Shown piece after piece: positions 1 through 11,131 of a DNA stretch of 64,000 bases. Where the stretch lies: assembly GCA_033239125.1 (NCBI GenBank), contig BSWB01000008.1, positions 19,374,001 to 19,438,000 on the forward strand, written 5' to 3'. The translations under genes and the position numbers were made by a program. The notes under the pieces were generated by a model, which was not told the origin of the DNA, did no database searches, and saw only the letters and a list, made by a program, of their open reading frames with translations. The DNA is from Fagopyrum homotropicum. Taxonomy: Eukaryota > Streptophyta > Magnoliopsida > Caryophyllales > Polygonaceae. The number at the start of each line of letters is the position of its first letter. Within the stretch, counting starts at the first letter, position 1.

Positions 1-1616
1 GGATAGTGTAAATGTAGACTAAGAAAAGATGAGAGAAACAAATAATTGAAAGTCGCAATGTTTTTGGGTTTGGGTGATCAAACAAAGATCACGGTGAGAT
101 AAGATGTCAAGACAACTAAGAAATCAAAGTATAACACAAATAAACAAGGAAAACACGAAATATGTGATCAAAGAGAAAAGAGGATTCTAGGGATTAGGAA
201 TTCCGATTATGGCATTGGACTCAAGCTTCTATTCAACTTTGGACTAGATATGGTGTGTTGGGAAGGAATGTTTCTCAAATGGAATGATCCGCAAGTCCCG
301 CAACTAAGGTCCTATTACCGGGTAAGTCTCTAGGAACCTTAGGTTAGGAAATCTACACAAATCGGATTGCTATCTAGGGATCTAACCTCTCCTTACTGGG
401 TAAGTCTCGGGAAGGCAAGTCCTAAGCGTCAATCCTAGCACACTCAATCCAATAGCGGCTTATGAGGCTCACTACTACCTAGAGTTCATCATCTTTGGTA
501 CTTAAGATCGGAAATCATAGGTTAGGTCTCTTTCCTCACTTAGGTTGCTAGTATTAGGTCACCCTAGGCTAGATTAAGCTTAACAAACACTAGGATTTCA
601 ACAATCTAACATCCTAACATGCAGATTTGTCAATACAAGCTTAACAGAGGCAAACCACGGTCAGATCATAACAACCACGGCCGTGGTTACTCATGAACAG
701 ACCGTGATTTCTAACAGCACTTAAGTACGAGTTAGCAAATCATCCAAAGATACATTTTAGTCTATTCTATCATAGTCCAAGCCATAACCATCTTTTCCTT
801 ACCCTAGAATCGTATCTATTTAGCCAACAATATGCATCATAACAATCAAACTCAACAAGTATACATTCATGACTTCCATTAGCAAGTATATGAAATGAAA
901 CAATTAGGATAAGAGAATTAAACTGAATCAAAGTCAAGAAGGACTTACAACCTTTCAAAAGAGGGGTCAAATCGTTTCTTACAAACCTTTGCAAATCGTT
1001 TCCAACAATGTTTACTCAAAAGTCACTCTAAAACTATGAAAACTATAAACTAGTGTGCTTCTTCTTCTTCTCCAAATGAGAGTGTTTTTCTTCCTCTCCA
1101 AGAGTTGCTCCAATCCAAGAATGAAATTCAGAAAATGTTTGTGTTGAGGTCCCCCTCTAGAATAAGCCTGCAGGAGTACTTGTAGCCTTCACCATTTGCA
1201 AGAGTCGGTTGAAAAGATCGTGGGACAGCTGTCTGGAGGGAATCACGGTCAGTTCCACGTCCGTGGAAGTGCCAGTGACCGTGGTTCTGGTGTTTCAGCT
1301 TTCTTTTGATTGTTGAACCACGAGTTGGTGCAAGGCATACACCAACAAGGTCCCATGTGCTCTTCTTTGCTCCTAGCTTGCTTCCCAAATGAGTCCGGAT
1401 GTGTGTCATCACGTGGAACGATCCTCGGATGTATCGATTAAGCTCCAAAAGCTCCCAAAATACCTACAAAACATGCAAAAGTCCGTGTAGATGTCTATCT
1501 CGACAAATATACAAGAATTGAGTGCAAACGTCATGAACTAGTGCTAAACCATGCATGAATGAGCGGGAAAACTATCTAAATGAGTGCCTAAACCTAAGTC
1601 ATAAATCGTGTTATCA
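1..1616 (-). repeat. 3' LTR of element A, cut by the window edge
   Basis: Matches the 5' LTR pieces at 15252-16075 and 27909-28805 nearly base for base, and ends in CA at 1616 beside the polypurine tract. It contains two copies of the GGTAAGTCTC motif (about 317-330 and 395-410) and two clusters of the CCACGG/CCGTGG motif (653-709 and 1241-1290). A third GGTAAGTCTC-like copy seen in the 5' LTR (near 15540) is deleted here. No convincing TATA box was found. Confidence 0.85.
653..709. repeat. CCACGGCCGTGG-type motif cluster in LTR A
   Basis: Contains CCACGG, the 12-base palindrome CCACGGCCGTGG and a GACCGTG copy within about 55 bases. The same cluster occurs in the other A LTR at 15924-15984. 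Further copies lie at 1241-1290, 28431-28475 and inside the pol linker at 6187-6315. Confidence 0.75.
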
Positions 1617-1656
1617 AAAATACCCCATACTTAAGGTTTGCTCGTCCCCGAGCAAA
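1617..1656 (-). promoter_or_regulatory. Polypurine tract of A with upstream hairpin
   Basis: On the element's sense strand a perfect 8-bp hairpin (TTTGCTCG, loop GGGA, CGAGCAAA; 1637-1656) is followed by TAAGTATGGGG and then the LTR. The G-rich tract is the expected primer for plus-strand DNA synthesis. The hairpin recurs in the same place with a different but still complementary stem in B, C, D and F. Confidence 0.8.
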
Positions 1657-2858
1657 GTCCGACTATAGGCTACGAGATGACATGATTTATGAATGCATGA
1701 AAAACTGAAAATATTTTTGGAATTGTGCTTCCAAGGATAGATCACCTTCATAGTCATGTTTCATGGCAATGGACAAGCAATCATGTATCAAATCAATTCA
1801 AGCATGGAAAGACAATTATACTTAACTCAAAAGCATGCTTGAAATGTAAAAACGAAGAAGTCAAGATGATCATGAGTATATCCAATCTAGATCACTAAGT
1901 CTTAAACACATGCAAATATGTCACAAGGACTTAGGAGATAAAAGGCCAAGAAACGTTGTGAATAGGTGGGAGTTTTTTCTAAGTTATGTGGTGCTAATCC
2001 GGGAATGGAACTAACTCCACAATTTTGTTTTTGATCAACTTCCGACAAGTGTATATTTTCTGCTTCTTTTCTTTCTTTTCTTTTTCTTTTTCTTTCACTT
2101 ATTTTTGAGACAATGGCATTGGTGTACAAAAGCCGAAACCTTGGTGATTAGCGGTCCTCGGGATTTTTTATTTTTCGAGGTGCATCCACACCGGGCACAC
2201 ATACCAAAGATCGTTAGGCCTATCGGTTTATCCAACTTTGGCAAGGCACAAACACCCGATTATGTGAATGGTGCCGAGTTACTGGTCATCAAAACCAACG
2301 TCCCCAAACCTATATTTTTTTCTACACTTTTCACAACAAATTCAGCACTTCATTCACAACATTCATCCATCAACAACTTCACTCCACACTAGTTTTTCAC
2401 ACACTCAACACACTAGCATGCTCCTATTCCCGGATGGGTCAACAGAGGTCAAATTTATATCAATTGAGGTTCTCAAACAACATGATCAAGATGAGAAGTA
2501 GAGAAAGATGAATTGCCTTAATCACTCCTAGATGATGTGCAAGAACTAGCATGTAATTTCGACTTTCAATCCTCAATCCAATCAAGGCAAGCATCATAAT
2601 CACAAATCATTCATGGGATTCAAGATAAGTACTTCAAGTCCACATATGCATACATCTATTCAACACATAAGGCCATCCATAGCTAATTCACAAAACAATC
2701 TCATCATAAGGGTCATTCCCAAACTTAGAAGCACTAAAAATTTTTAAATTTTCTGATTTTTTTGGAATTTTCGAAATATTTATGTACAATGTAAAAACTA
2801 ATGAAACATGTAACAATATGAAACTATCCTAGATGCAATCATGCAAATGATCATGGGA
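1657..2858 (-). other. Noncoding 3' region of A with a conserved block
   Basis: No coding sequence is seen. The part around 2235-2283 matches C (18439-18486) and D (42640-42689) over about 49 bases with only a handful of differences, although the LTRs of A and C/D are hardly alignable. This suggests a constrained RNA or DNA function. A pyrimidine-rich stretch lies at about 2055-2105. Confidence 0.65.
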
Positions 2859-2897
2859 ACCCCACCCCATACTTAGAAACACATTGTCCCCAATGTG
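2859..2897 (-). promoter_or_regulatory. Internal hairpin plus polypurine-like tract in A
   Basis: The sense strand shows a perfect 7-bp hairpin (CACATTG, loop GGGA, CAATGTG; 2880-2897) followed by TAAGTATGGGGTGGGG. It copies the layout at the 3' LTR boundary but lies about 1.2 kb inside the element. It may be a second plus-strand primer. Between it and M1 (2898-3251) I see only a sequence rich in T on the sense strand, with no gene. Confidence 0.7.
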
Positions 2898-3251
2898 GTA
2901 TTCAAGTAAAGAAGAGTGAAAGAGGGTTCTCACAATGTAAAAATGGTTTGCTTCGGTATTTTGGTTCCCTCAAGTGGAGTGATGATGGATGATTCTATCA
3001 AAGATAGTAGAGAGCTCTCAATGTTCATCTTGGCATCGGGATCCACACTAGGCACCGCTAGCCGTCCAAGTCCCACGTCCGCTCCACCCATAATTGATAT
3101 GGGATCATCATCATCAACTCTTGCCTTGCAAGGCTTCCATGCTACCAAGACTCTAACACAAATAGAAGAAACACAAACACACCAAAACAAAGACAAAAGC
3201 GAAAACGAAAATGAAAACAAAAAACGAAAAGGGAAAAGGGAAAAAACGTTA

Positions 3252-3303
3252 CCAATTGGTTGCCTCCCATCAAGCGCTTCTTTAAGGTCATTAGCTTGAC
3301 CAA
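3252..3303 (-). other. M1 motif: conserved hairpin after the pol stop (A)
   Basis: The sense strand reads GGTC, AAGCTAAT, GACC (a 4-bp hairpin), then CTTAAAG, the palindrome AAGCGCTT and GGGAGGCAACC. It begins about 14 bases after the integrase stop. Equivalent motifs lie after the pol stop in C (21435-21484) and D (39647-39697), and after the gag remnant in B (13211-13262). Confidence 0.75.
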
Positions 3304-3316
3304 ATTCGGGAGCGTT

Positions 3317-4470
3317 TCACTCTAGGCGAAGAGGGGCAATCATATCCACCGGTGCTCCCGGGATATATTTCTTCAAACGGTGCCCATTCACCTTAAAATC
3401 TCCACAATGCTCCCCTCCTATCTCAACCGCTCCATGGGAAAAGATCTTCTTCACCACATAAGGACCCGTCCATCTCGACTTTAGCTTTCCGGGGAAAAGC
3501 CGCAGCCTTGAGTTGAAGAGAAGGACAAGTCACCTTCACTCAACTCCTTCGGAATGAGACGCTTTTCATGCCAACGTTTGGTCCTTTCTTTGTAGATCCG
3601 GGCATTTTCATAGGCATCCAACCGGATCTCCTCACTAGCTTGTAGGGAGTGGTGCCAATCGGTGTCTTGAAAGCGGTTCTAAAAGCCCACAAAGCATCAT
3701 CGAACTTCATAGACCAATCTTTTCTCGTTCTAGAAACCGTCTTCTCAAGAATTCCTTTTATCTCCCGGTTGGAGATCTCCACTTGGCCACTAGTTTGGGG
3801 ATGGTAAGGTGTTGTCACCTTATGAGTCACCCCATACTTAACCAAAAGTGTCCCGAAGTTCCTATTGGTGAAGTGTTTCCCTCCATCACTTATGATCACC
3901 CTTGGTGTTCCAAATCTAGGGAAGATCACTCAGTTGAAGAACCGCACCACAACCTTGGCATCATTTGTAGGAGAGGTGATTGCCTGCACCCATCTCGAGA
4001 CATAGTCCACCGCCAATAGGATGTAAAGGTTGCCGCATGAAGAGGGGAATGGCCCCATGAATTCCACACCCCAAACATCAAATATCTCCACCTCTTGTAT
4101 GTTATTCAAAGGGCATTTCGTTCCTCCTTGAGATGTTTCCCATCCTTTGGCAAGCATCACATGCTACCACAAAATTATGCACATCCTTGAACAAACTTGG
4201 CCAAAAGAAACCCGATTGCAACACCTTTGCACATGTCTTGTGTGAGCTAGCATGGCCTCCACATGGCAAGGAGTGACAATGGCGGATCATACTCTCCACC
4301 TCATCCTCCGGTATGCATCTCCTAAAAACCCCATCCGGCCCTCTCGTGAACAAGAGAGGCTCGCTCCAATAGTAATGCCTCACATCCTTGAAGAACTTTT
4401 TCCGCTGGGCATACGACAAACCGGAGGCACCTCTTCGCACACAAGATAGTTCACAATGTCGGCATACCAT
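3317..4470 (-). pseudogene. Integrase domain remnant of element A
   Basis: Integrase inserts element DNA into the host chromosome. The N-terminal HHCC zinc-binding region is visible near 4150-4300 (His-rich stretch, then CDACQRMG). The core runs through VWGVEFMGPF, VIISDGGKHF and a Glu in GQVEISNREIK. The first catalytic Asp, normally in a W-G-I/V-D-F-M-G-P context, reads Glu here. A C-terminal GPY-like stretch (KLKSRWTGPYVV) follows, and a TGA stop lies at 3317-3319. Several frame breaks split the domain (near 3540, 3930 and 4160), so it cannot be functional. It is the only Athila integrase in the window; B, C and D have none. Confidence 0.85.
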
Positions 4471-4562
4471 AGCTCACTTCCCTTAGACACTTGAATCAAA
4501 CACTCCTCCATCAATTGCAATTGCTCATCCCGGAATGAGTCGTCAATCGGGATGTCATCTCT

Positions 4563-5850
4563 TCAAATCTTCAATGGAGTTAGCCTACTAAGATGGTCCT
4601 CCACAGAATTTCCGGACCCCTTCTTATTCCGGATTTCCAAATCAAACTCCTGAAGAAGAAGGATCCACCGAATCAAATGAGGTTTGGCATCCTTATTTGT
4701 AAAGAGATAATAGATCGCAGCATGATCCGTATACACTATGACCTTTGCTCTAACAATATACGAGTGGAATTTCTCAAATGCATAAATCACCGATAGCAAC
4801 TCCTTTTCGGTGGTAGCATAATTGAGGTGGGCATCATCTAGCGTCTTGCTAGCATAATAGATGGCATGTGTAAGCCCATCTTTCCTTTGTCCCAAAACAG
4901 CCCCGACGGCTACATCACTCGCACCACACATGATCTCAAACGGTAAACTCCAATCCGGAGGTTGCATGATAGGGGCGGTGATCAAAGCGTTCTTCAACCT
5001 ACAAAAAGCTTCAAGGCAATCCTTGGAGAAAACAAACTCAACATCTTTCATTAGTAGGTTAGTAAGAGGCTTAATATTTTTAGAGAAATCTTTAATGAAT
5101 CTCCGGTGAAAACCAGCATGCCCTAAGAAACTCCTTACCCCCTTCACCGAGGTAGGTGGTCACAACTTCTTTATTGTTTCTATCTTAGCCCTATCAACCT
5201 TAATGCCTCGGTTGGACACTAAGTGACCCAACACGATGCCTTCACTTACCATGAAGTGGCATTTTTCCCAATTCAAGACAAGATTGGTCTCCTCACATCT
5301 TTTTAGCACCAAAGACAAGTTAGCTAGACAATCATCAAATGAAGATCCATAAACAGAGAAATCATCCATAAACACTTCCATGATGTTTTCAATATATTCA
5401 GAAAATATGGCCATCATACACCTTTGAAAGGTGGCGGGTGCATTACACAACACAAATGACATTCTCCTATATGCAAATGTACCCCAAAGACATGTGAATG
5501 TAGACAATCATCTAAGTAACAAAAGTGTGAATGTTGAGCTAATCTCTCTAGCATTTGGTCAATGAAAGGAAGAGGGAAGTGATCTTTCCTAGAGGCCACA
5601 TTTAGTTTCCTATAGTCTATACACATCCTCCATCCCGTAACCGTTCTAGTAGGGATTAGTTCATTATTCTCATTAGTCACTACGGTCATCCCACCCTTCT
5701 TAGGAACCACATGCAGGGACTAACCCATTTACTATCCGAAATCAGGAAAATGATTCCCGCATCTAGCAATTTAAGGATCTCTTTCTTTACTACCTCTTTT
5801 ATGATAGGGTTGAGTCTTCTTTGAGGTTCAATTGAAGGTTTATGGTTGTC
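4563..5850 (-). pseudogene. Reverse transcriptase and RNase H remnant of element A
   Basis: RT copies the element RNA into DNA and RNase H removes the RNA strand. RT motifs visible in order are KWVSP, VPKKGGMTVV, CIDYRKLN, FGLCNAPATFQRCMM-like and the catalytic FMDDFSVYG (near 5350). RNase H motifs are ASDVAVGAVLG, TEKEL and YTDHAA. The frame breaks near 5700, 5500 and 5150, and a short in-frame piece after CYLD is lost compared with C and D, removing the conserved GYSGFFQIPI stretch. The RNase H part (4563-5147) is one open stretch of 194 codons but cannot be expressed in phase with the rest. Confidence 0.85.
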
Positions 5851-6010
5851 TTCCATCAAGATTTTATGCATGCACAAAGAAGGTTTAATGCCAACTAAAT
5901 CATCAATGGTATAGCTTATATCTTTCCTATTCAATCTCAACTCATGCAACAATCTAGCAAGTTCATCATCATTCAAGCATGCATTAACAATAACCGGATA
6001 TGTAGAATTC

Positions 6011-7447
6011 TCACCAAGAAAAGCATACTTCAAAATGAGAGGGGAGGGGTTTAAGTTCAAGTTTATGAGGACCTTTATCGAGTGGAGACGCTCCATACAA
6101 TGTTGGTTGAGATGAATCCAAAGCCATGCAAGACTCCCCAAGACTCTTTGAAGCTTGATCAACAACAAAGGTAGTTTCAGGAGAAATCACGGGCAAAACC
6201 ACAGGCTTTGGCACAACCACGGCCGTGGAACTTGCAAAGCTAGCCTTTTTGAGCAATACAGTAAGTTCCACGGGAATTTCCACGGGTGTGGTTCTTCGCC
6301 CCAGACCGTGGTTCCTATAGTGGTTCAGCACACTTTCGTGGACTTCAAATTCAGCTCTTGTCTCCTTTTCCAATGCATCCAAAGCCTTGATTTCTTCATT
6401 GCAAGCCTCCTCAACTCCTTCCTCCATCAAACTTAAGCTAAGAACCTTCTCCAAGGGATCCTTGATCAAGATCGAGCTCACAACTTCTCTAGACTCCTCT
6501 TGCTCGACAATGTTGAACACATCTTCACCAAGGGCTAGCCCCTTCATCATTGTGGATAGCTTGAACTTGATGTTCTCTTCTCCAATGTGGAAAGAGAGTA
6601 TTCCATTCTTATAATCTACTAAGCATTCGGAAGTGGCTAAGAACGGCCTTCCCAAAATGATAGGAACCGGGTAGTCCGCTGGGATGTCCAAAATAACGAA
6701 GTCTATGGGCACATAGAACTTCCCGAGCTGCACCGGTATATCCTCCAATATTCCTACGGGATGAGTGATTGAATGGTCCGCCATGTAAAGGGTCATCTTG
6801 ACCGGCTTCGGCTCTCCTAGCCCAACCTTGTTGCAAAGTGCAAGCGGGATAATGCTTACACTTTCCCCAAGATCACAAAGAGCTTCATACTTCACTTCTC
6901 CCACTCCAATCGGCACACAAAAAGATCCTGGATCTCTTAGCTTGGGAGGCATCTCCTCCCTCATAGTTTGAATCATCTCCGAAGATCTCTTTGTCATTCT
7001 CACTTCTCCATACTCCTCCAACTTCCTTTTGTTGGAGAGTATTTCCTTCAAGAATTTTCCATAGGCCGGCATACCTAGAATAGCATCCATGAACGGAATG
7101 TTAATATGCAATTTAGACATAAGTTCAAGGAATTTACCGAAGTGTTTGTCCAAGCGAGCTCTTGCTCGTGATTGTGGGAACGGTAGTGGTGGCTTGTATG
7201 GAGGCGGTGCCACATATGTTGGCTCATCATCCTTGATCTTGCCTCCTTCTTCTTGCAATGGCTCTTCCTCCACCACTACTCGCTTTCCGTTAGCATTCTC
7301 TTTAGGCAAGGGGTCCTTCATACTCAGCCCACTCCTTGTTGTAATGGCCAACACTTGGCCTATTGGGTTGTCCTCGGTTCTCCCGGGAAGCTTTCCCGGA
7401 TCTCTATGAGCTTCACCCGCCTTTTGGAACACTTGTGCTTCCAACAA
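6011..7447 (-). pseudogene. Aspartic protease and linker region of element A
   Basis: An open stretch of 478 codons. It covers the conserved pre-protease region (FPQSRARARLDKHFGKFLEL, then LHINIPF and MPAYGKFLKEIL), the protease active-site segment CDLGESVSIIP (D-L-G type; most related copies read DLGAS) and the flap-side ILGRPFLATS. The linker between protease and RT carries the CCACGGCCGTGG-type motif cluster at 6187-6315, at the position where C and D carry their own motif. A frameshift near 6035 disconnects it from RT. It is a domain of a larger polyprotein, not a separate gene. Confidence 0.8.
6187..6315. repeat. CCACGGCCGTGG-type motif cluster inside the pol linker of A
   Basis: Several CCACGG/CCGTGG copies, including a full CCACGGCCGTGG palindrome, lie in coding DNA just before the conserved LELKPLPSH segment that precedes RT. 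Elements C and D have their own, different motif at the same protein position (23273-23360 and 37778-37870). Confidence 0.7.
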
Positions 7448-8855
7448 CTTTTTTAGCTTTAGAAATGGAAGTCACCGTGCTCTCAAGTCCACTCAACCTT
7501 CCAAGCAATTGCTCAAACATCATCTCGGTTCTATCCTTTGGAGGTTGAGTAAATCCGGGTGGAGGCTCTTGTGAAGCCTTTGGTGGTGGTGCTGCGCTTG
7601 TGGAAGCGGGAGGGTTCAAGGCACCTTCAGGGTTAGAATAGGAAAACCCGGGATGGTTATGGTTAGGCCGGTAATTGTTGAATTGCTGGTTATTGTTGAA
7701 GTTCCTAGGGCCTTGATAATTGTTGAAATTTCCCCTTCCCATGTAGTTCACATCTTCCTCCTTGGAAGACAAGTTTGCTTGCACTTGCACTTGAGGGCTT
7801 GCTTGATTCTTCAAAGTTGTAGCACACAACTCCCTCAAAGATTTCACTCACTTCATAAACTCCCAGTTTTCTCCCATCACACTTCCTATGGGAGTACTTC
7901 TCTATCACCAAATCTTGCTTCTCTACAAACTCCCAAGCCTCATCCACATGTTTCTCCATAAAGGTTCCACCGGAAAGTGATTGAAGCTTGAATTGGCTAT
8001 CCTCGTCAAGCCCCTTGAAATAGATCTCCAATAACTCTATCTTCGGTATTCCATGGTGTGGACAATCTAGGAGAAGGTCCTTGAACCTCTCCCAAGATTT
8101 GAATAGGCTCTCTCTATCCTTCATCACGAAGGCATTGATCTTCCCTCTTAACTCAGTAGTCTTGGAAGACGGGAAGAACTTTGTCAAAAACTCGGTTGTC
8201 ATCTCCTCCTAAGTACTCACTCGCCCTTGTGGAATAGATTGATACCAAGCCAAGGCTTTATCCTTAAGTGAGAAGGAAAAAGCCCTAAGCTTATGGTTGT
8301 TTCTCTCCAATCTAGACGGCTTTAGAGTCTCCATCAAGATCTCGTAGTTCATCAAGTGTTGATGAGGAGACTCTCCTTCCATCCCTCCAAATTGATTATA
8401 CCGGATCATTTGTAGAACTTGAGGGCGGAGCTCATAATCATGGGCTGCGGAATCTCCTAAGTTCACACCCGGACGGTGTGCTCTTTGTGCCGCATCCATA
8501 CGTTGCCCTAACGTTTGTGGTTCTTCAATAGAAATGGGCACACCCTAATATTCACCGCCGGCTGCGGTTGTGGTGGAGGTGGAGGTTGTTGACGATTAAG
8601 CTCTCTTTGCACAAGAGCTTCCCTAATCTCTTCAATCTCCCTCCTAGTTGCTTCTTGCCACTCATTGGCAAGTCTCCTCTCATTCTCCAAGGCTTCATCC
8701 CTTAGCCTAATTTGCTCTAAAGTTTCATCTAACTCAGCTTGGAGATCTCTTTCGGCCTTCTCTTTTCCCTTTCTAATGCTCTTGGATCTAGATCTAAGGG
8801 TTTTCTCCGGTTCGGGATCGAATAGAGCTAAATCCTTGCCACGAGATCTTCGCAT
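7413..8855 (-). pseudogene. Gag remnant of element A
   Basis: Gag forms the virus-like particle in the cytoplasm. The start at 8855 (MRRSRGKDLALFDPEPEKT) matches the gag starts of D (35108) and C (26013) in position and sequence style. A charged, probably coiled-coil N-terminus and a Pro/Gln run are followed by the retrotransposon gag core (TLGQRMD, DYELRPQV, LKDKALAWYQSIP, then FFPSSKTTELRGKI). An Asn-rich stretch near 7640-7740 stands where other gags carry a zinc knuckle; no CCHC is seen. At least three breaks (near 8520, 8205 and 7850) split it. Confidence 0.85.
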
Positions 8856-9006
8856 ACACCTAAAGAGTGAGAGATGTCCTGAAAATCAAAGACATAAACC
8901 AAACGAGATCAAAAGCAACAAGAAAGACCTACACTATAAACAATCACAAACAATGACTCAATCTAGCGAACCCACAGTGTATGGGACGTTTCGTAGTAAG
9001 GATAGC
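8856..9006 (-). other. Leader and first 5' LTR piece of A, primer site missing
   Basis: In C only about 105 bases separate the gag start from the primer binding site. Here the same interval shows no tRNA-Asp-complementary sequence. The LTR-like phrase GCGAACCCACAGTGTATGGG begins near 8967 and continues after element B at 15194, so the LTR edge and primer site appear to have been deleted. Confidence 0.6.
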
Positions 9007-10522
9007 TGACTGAGCGTATTTCCATGGTCGTCTATACCCAATCAAAAGTAAATCCCAACTTAGCACTAAGAACAAGTATAGTGATTAAGTAAGGGTCGGG
9101 CCCAAGAGAGTTTGAGGTTTTAGATGCATTTATTGATTTCAAGTAACAAGTAACCGAAGTGGGGGGGGGGGGGTTGGTTGAAATAAGTACACACAAAAAA
9201 CTTTAGGAGAAACAATTAACGCAACAAGTAAGACAATGATGGGTGAATCTACACTAGATTGATTCTAAGCATGCAATTGCTACTTTGGTGCGTTCCTTTT
9301 ACAAGTTTTTAAGTAAGCTCCCGTCTTGATCATACATATGTGTTGAGCCAACCGGCATCAACACAACTTAACTTATTAAAGTTCCATAAACCTACAAGAA
9401 CAAATAATAAGTTAGCATTCAAACAAAGACTAAGGGATATAAAGAGAAGATTAAAACCGTTAAACTTATCTTTATATTTGTGTTCCTTTTCTTTAAGTAA
9501 TTACAACCCGTTATTACTTAAAGTTGCTACTAGATTAAAGACCCGTACCCGGAACCTATTAATCCTAGTTATTTACATGCACTTTTGAACCTAAGGTGAT
9601 CAATCTCAAGCAATAGTTAACATGTAATTAAACAATCAAGATCAAGGAAACACAAATCACTACTGATTAAAAACTTATATTAAAAAGAAGTTACAACCAA
9701 AGTAAGAAAGCAGCTTCAAACCAACCCAATGTAGCAAGGGATTAGCAACTCATTACAATGGAAAAACTCAAGTCTAAAATGGACTTTGTGAAGGAAAGCA
9801 TGGATGATTCTAGCAATCAGCCATGGACTATTTATACTACAAAAAACACTTAATTAGGAGTAAATAACCGGCCTAAAACAACCACCTTTAATGCAATAAA
9901 GGTGGTGTAAAAATCCGGAGTAAATCTTCTGGCGTTAAACCGCAGGAGCGGCCTTCAAGAACCGCAGGGGCGGTTTAGGCAGAATCGGTTGATCTTCTTC
10001 TTGACCGCAGGGGCGGCTAGGCAATTCCGCTGGGGCGGATCTTCAATGCTTCTTCAACGTCCGACTCTTCATCTGCCGGCCGTTACTGGTGTCAAAGCGC
10101 AGGGGCGTCTTGAGGCCAGCGCAAGGGTGGTGACACAACCTCTTCACCTTCCAGCTCCCGGGGCGAGGCGCAGCCAGGCGCAGGGGCGCTGATCTTCGTC
10201 TTGTCAAGGCAAGTCACCGCAGGGGCGCCGATGGGTGTCGCAGGGGCGGTGACCTGCTTCTTTGCCGGCACTGGTGAAGGCGTTGGGAGCGCTTCAATGG
10301 GAAGCGTCACCCGCTAGGGCGGCTGCAAGGACCCGCTGAGGCGGTGAAGTAGCATAAGCTTCACTTCGTGATCTCTCTTCACTCCTAAGTGCTTATAACT
10401 CCTTTCTTAGCTTCTTTTGATCTTCTTCTTCTGGATCAAGGAGTTAGTAGCATAAACTGACACTAATGCAATAAAAAGACTCTAAAAACTACCCTAAATG
10501 ATAGTGATTCCATCACCTATCA
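9007..10522 (-). repeat. 3' LTR of element B
   Basis: Starts TGACTGAGCG and ends CACCTATCA. It is about 44 bases longer than its partner at 13722-15193 and otherwise highly similar. It contains a TATAAATAG box on the minus strand (9828-9836) and a long cluster of the CCGCAGGGGCGG motif (9939-10346) upstream of that box. A G homopolymer of about 13 lies near 9161. Confidence 0.85.
9939..10346. repeat. CCGCAGGGGCGG motif cluster in the 3' LTR of B
   Basis: About eleven variants of CCGCAGGGGCGG spread over 408 bases, all reading this way on the plus strand, i.e. a directional dispersed repeat. The twin LTR holds the same array at 14653-15018. In the element's orientation the array lies about 100-510 bp upstream of the LTR TATA box. 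Confidence 0.8.
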
Positions 10523-10563
10523 AACCCCCCCATACTTAGACCTTTTACTCGTTCCGAGTAAAA
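10523..10563 (-). promoter_or_regulatory. Polypurine tract of B with upstream hairpin
   Basis: On the sense strand TTTTACTCG pairs perfectly with CGAGTAAAA across a three-base GAA loop (10543-10563), followed by CTAAGTATGGGGGGG and the LTR. The stem differs from that of A, C and D at several positions, yet all pairs are kept. Confidence 0.8.
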
Positions 10564-11043
10564 CAAATGACAACAATTAGACTCAAGGTCTCACGAAGCA
10601 AAGGGAAGAAAGAAAAGATAATGAAAAGAAAAACCAAGAAAGAAGAAAAGAGAGAAAATGTGAGAAAAAAGAAAGACTAACATCCTTATTGCTCCAAGAG
10701 TGACCTACCCGGACAACCTCCTTATGTCTCCCCTTCTTATGTCGCCAAACACCGGAAGAGAATCCTACACTCAATGTCGCTCATTTTGCCAAGGCGCCCT
10801 TTCGGGTTTTCACCTTGCCACTCTTCTTCTTTTCTCACTTTAGCTCACATCCCTCAAGTCCAATTTTGTACCAACCTAAGGTTGGTCGGACTACCTTCTT
10901 TTTACCTAAACCGCCCTTTCGGGTTTTCGGTTTATCCAAGAATTTTCATGCCTTTTTCCATTTTCTATGGCTTTTTTTTACTGAATATCAAACTGAACTC
11001 CAAATGCAAGAAACAAAAGATATTATGCAACTATATATGATAA
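10564..11043 (-). other. Noncoding 3' block of B
   Basis: No gene is seen. The phrase CGCCCTTTCGGGTTTTC occurs twice (10795-10811 and 10913-10929), the second time inside a hairpin-forming context (AACCG then CGGTT). A purine/pyrimidine-biased stretch lies at 10595-10680. Confidence 0.5.
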
Positions 11044-11084
11044 TTCCCTCCCCCACACTTGATGTACACTTTGTCCTCAAAGTG
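11044..11084 (-). promoter_or_regulatory. Internal hairpin plus polypurine-like tract in B
   Basis: Sense strand: CACTTTG, loop AGGA, CAAAGTG (11067-11084), then TCAAGTGTGGGGGAGGG. It lies just after the env-position ORF, at the same place as 2859-2897 in A, 19201-19232 in C and 41906-41940 in D. Confidence 0.7.
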
Positions 11085-11131
11085 AAAATGAGTCAAAGAT
11101 AAATGTGGAAGAAGGAAAAGAAATGTACCCC

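Noticed and set aside
1128..1448. Open frame of 106 codons on the minus strand, repeated at 28317-28637
   Set aside because: Lies in both A LTRs; the shared frame comes from the LTR repeat and shows no protein-like pattern.
2930..3299. Possible env-position ORF of A
   Set aside because: Overlapping frames on both strands in low-complexity sequence; no similarity to the downstream ORFs of B, C or D.
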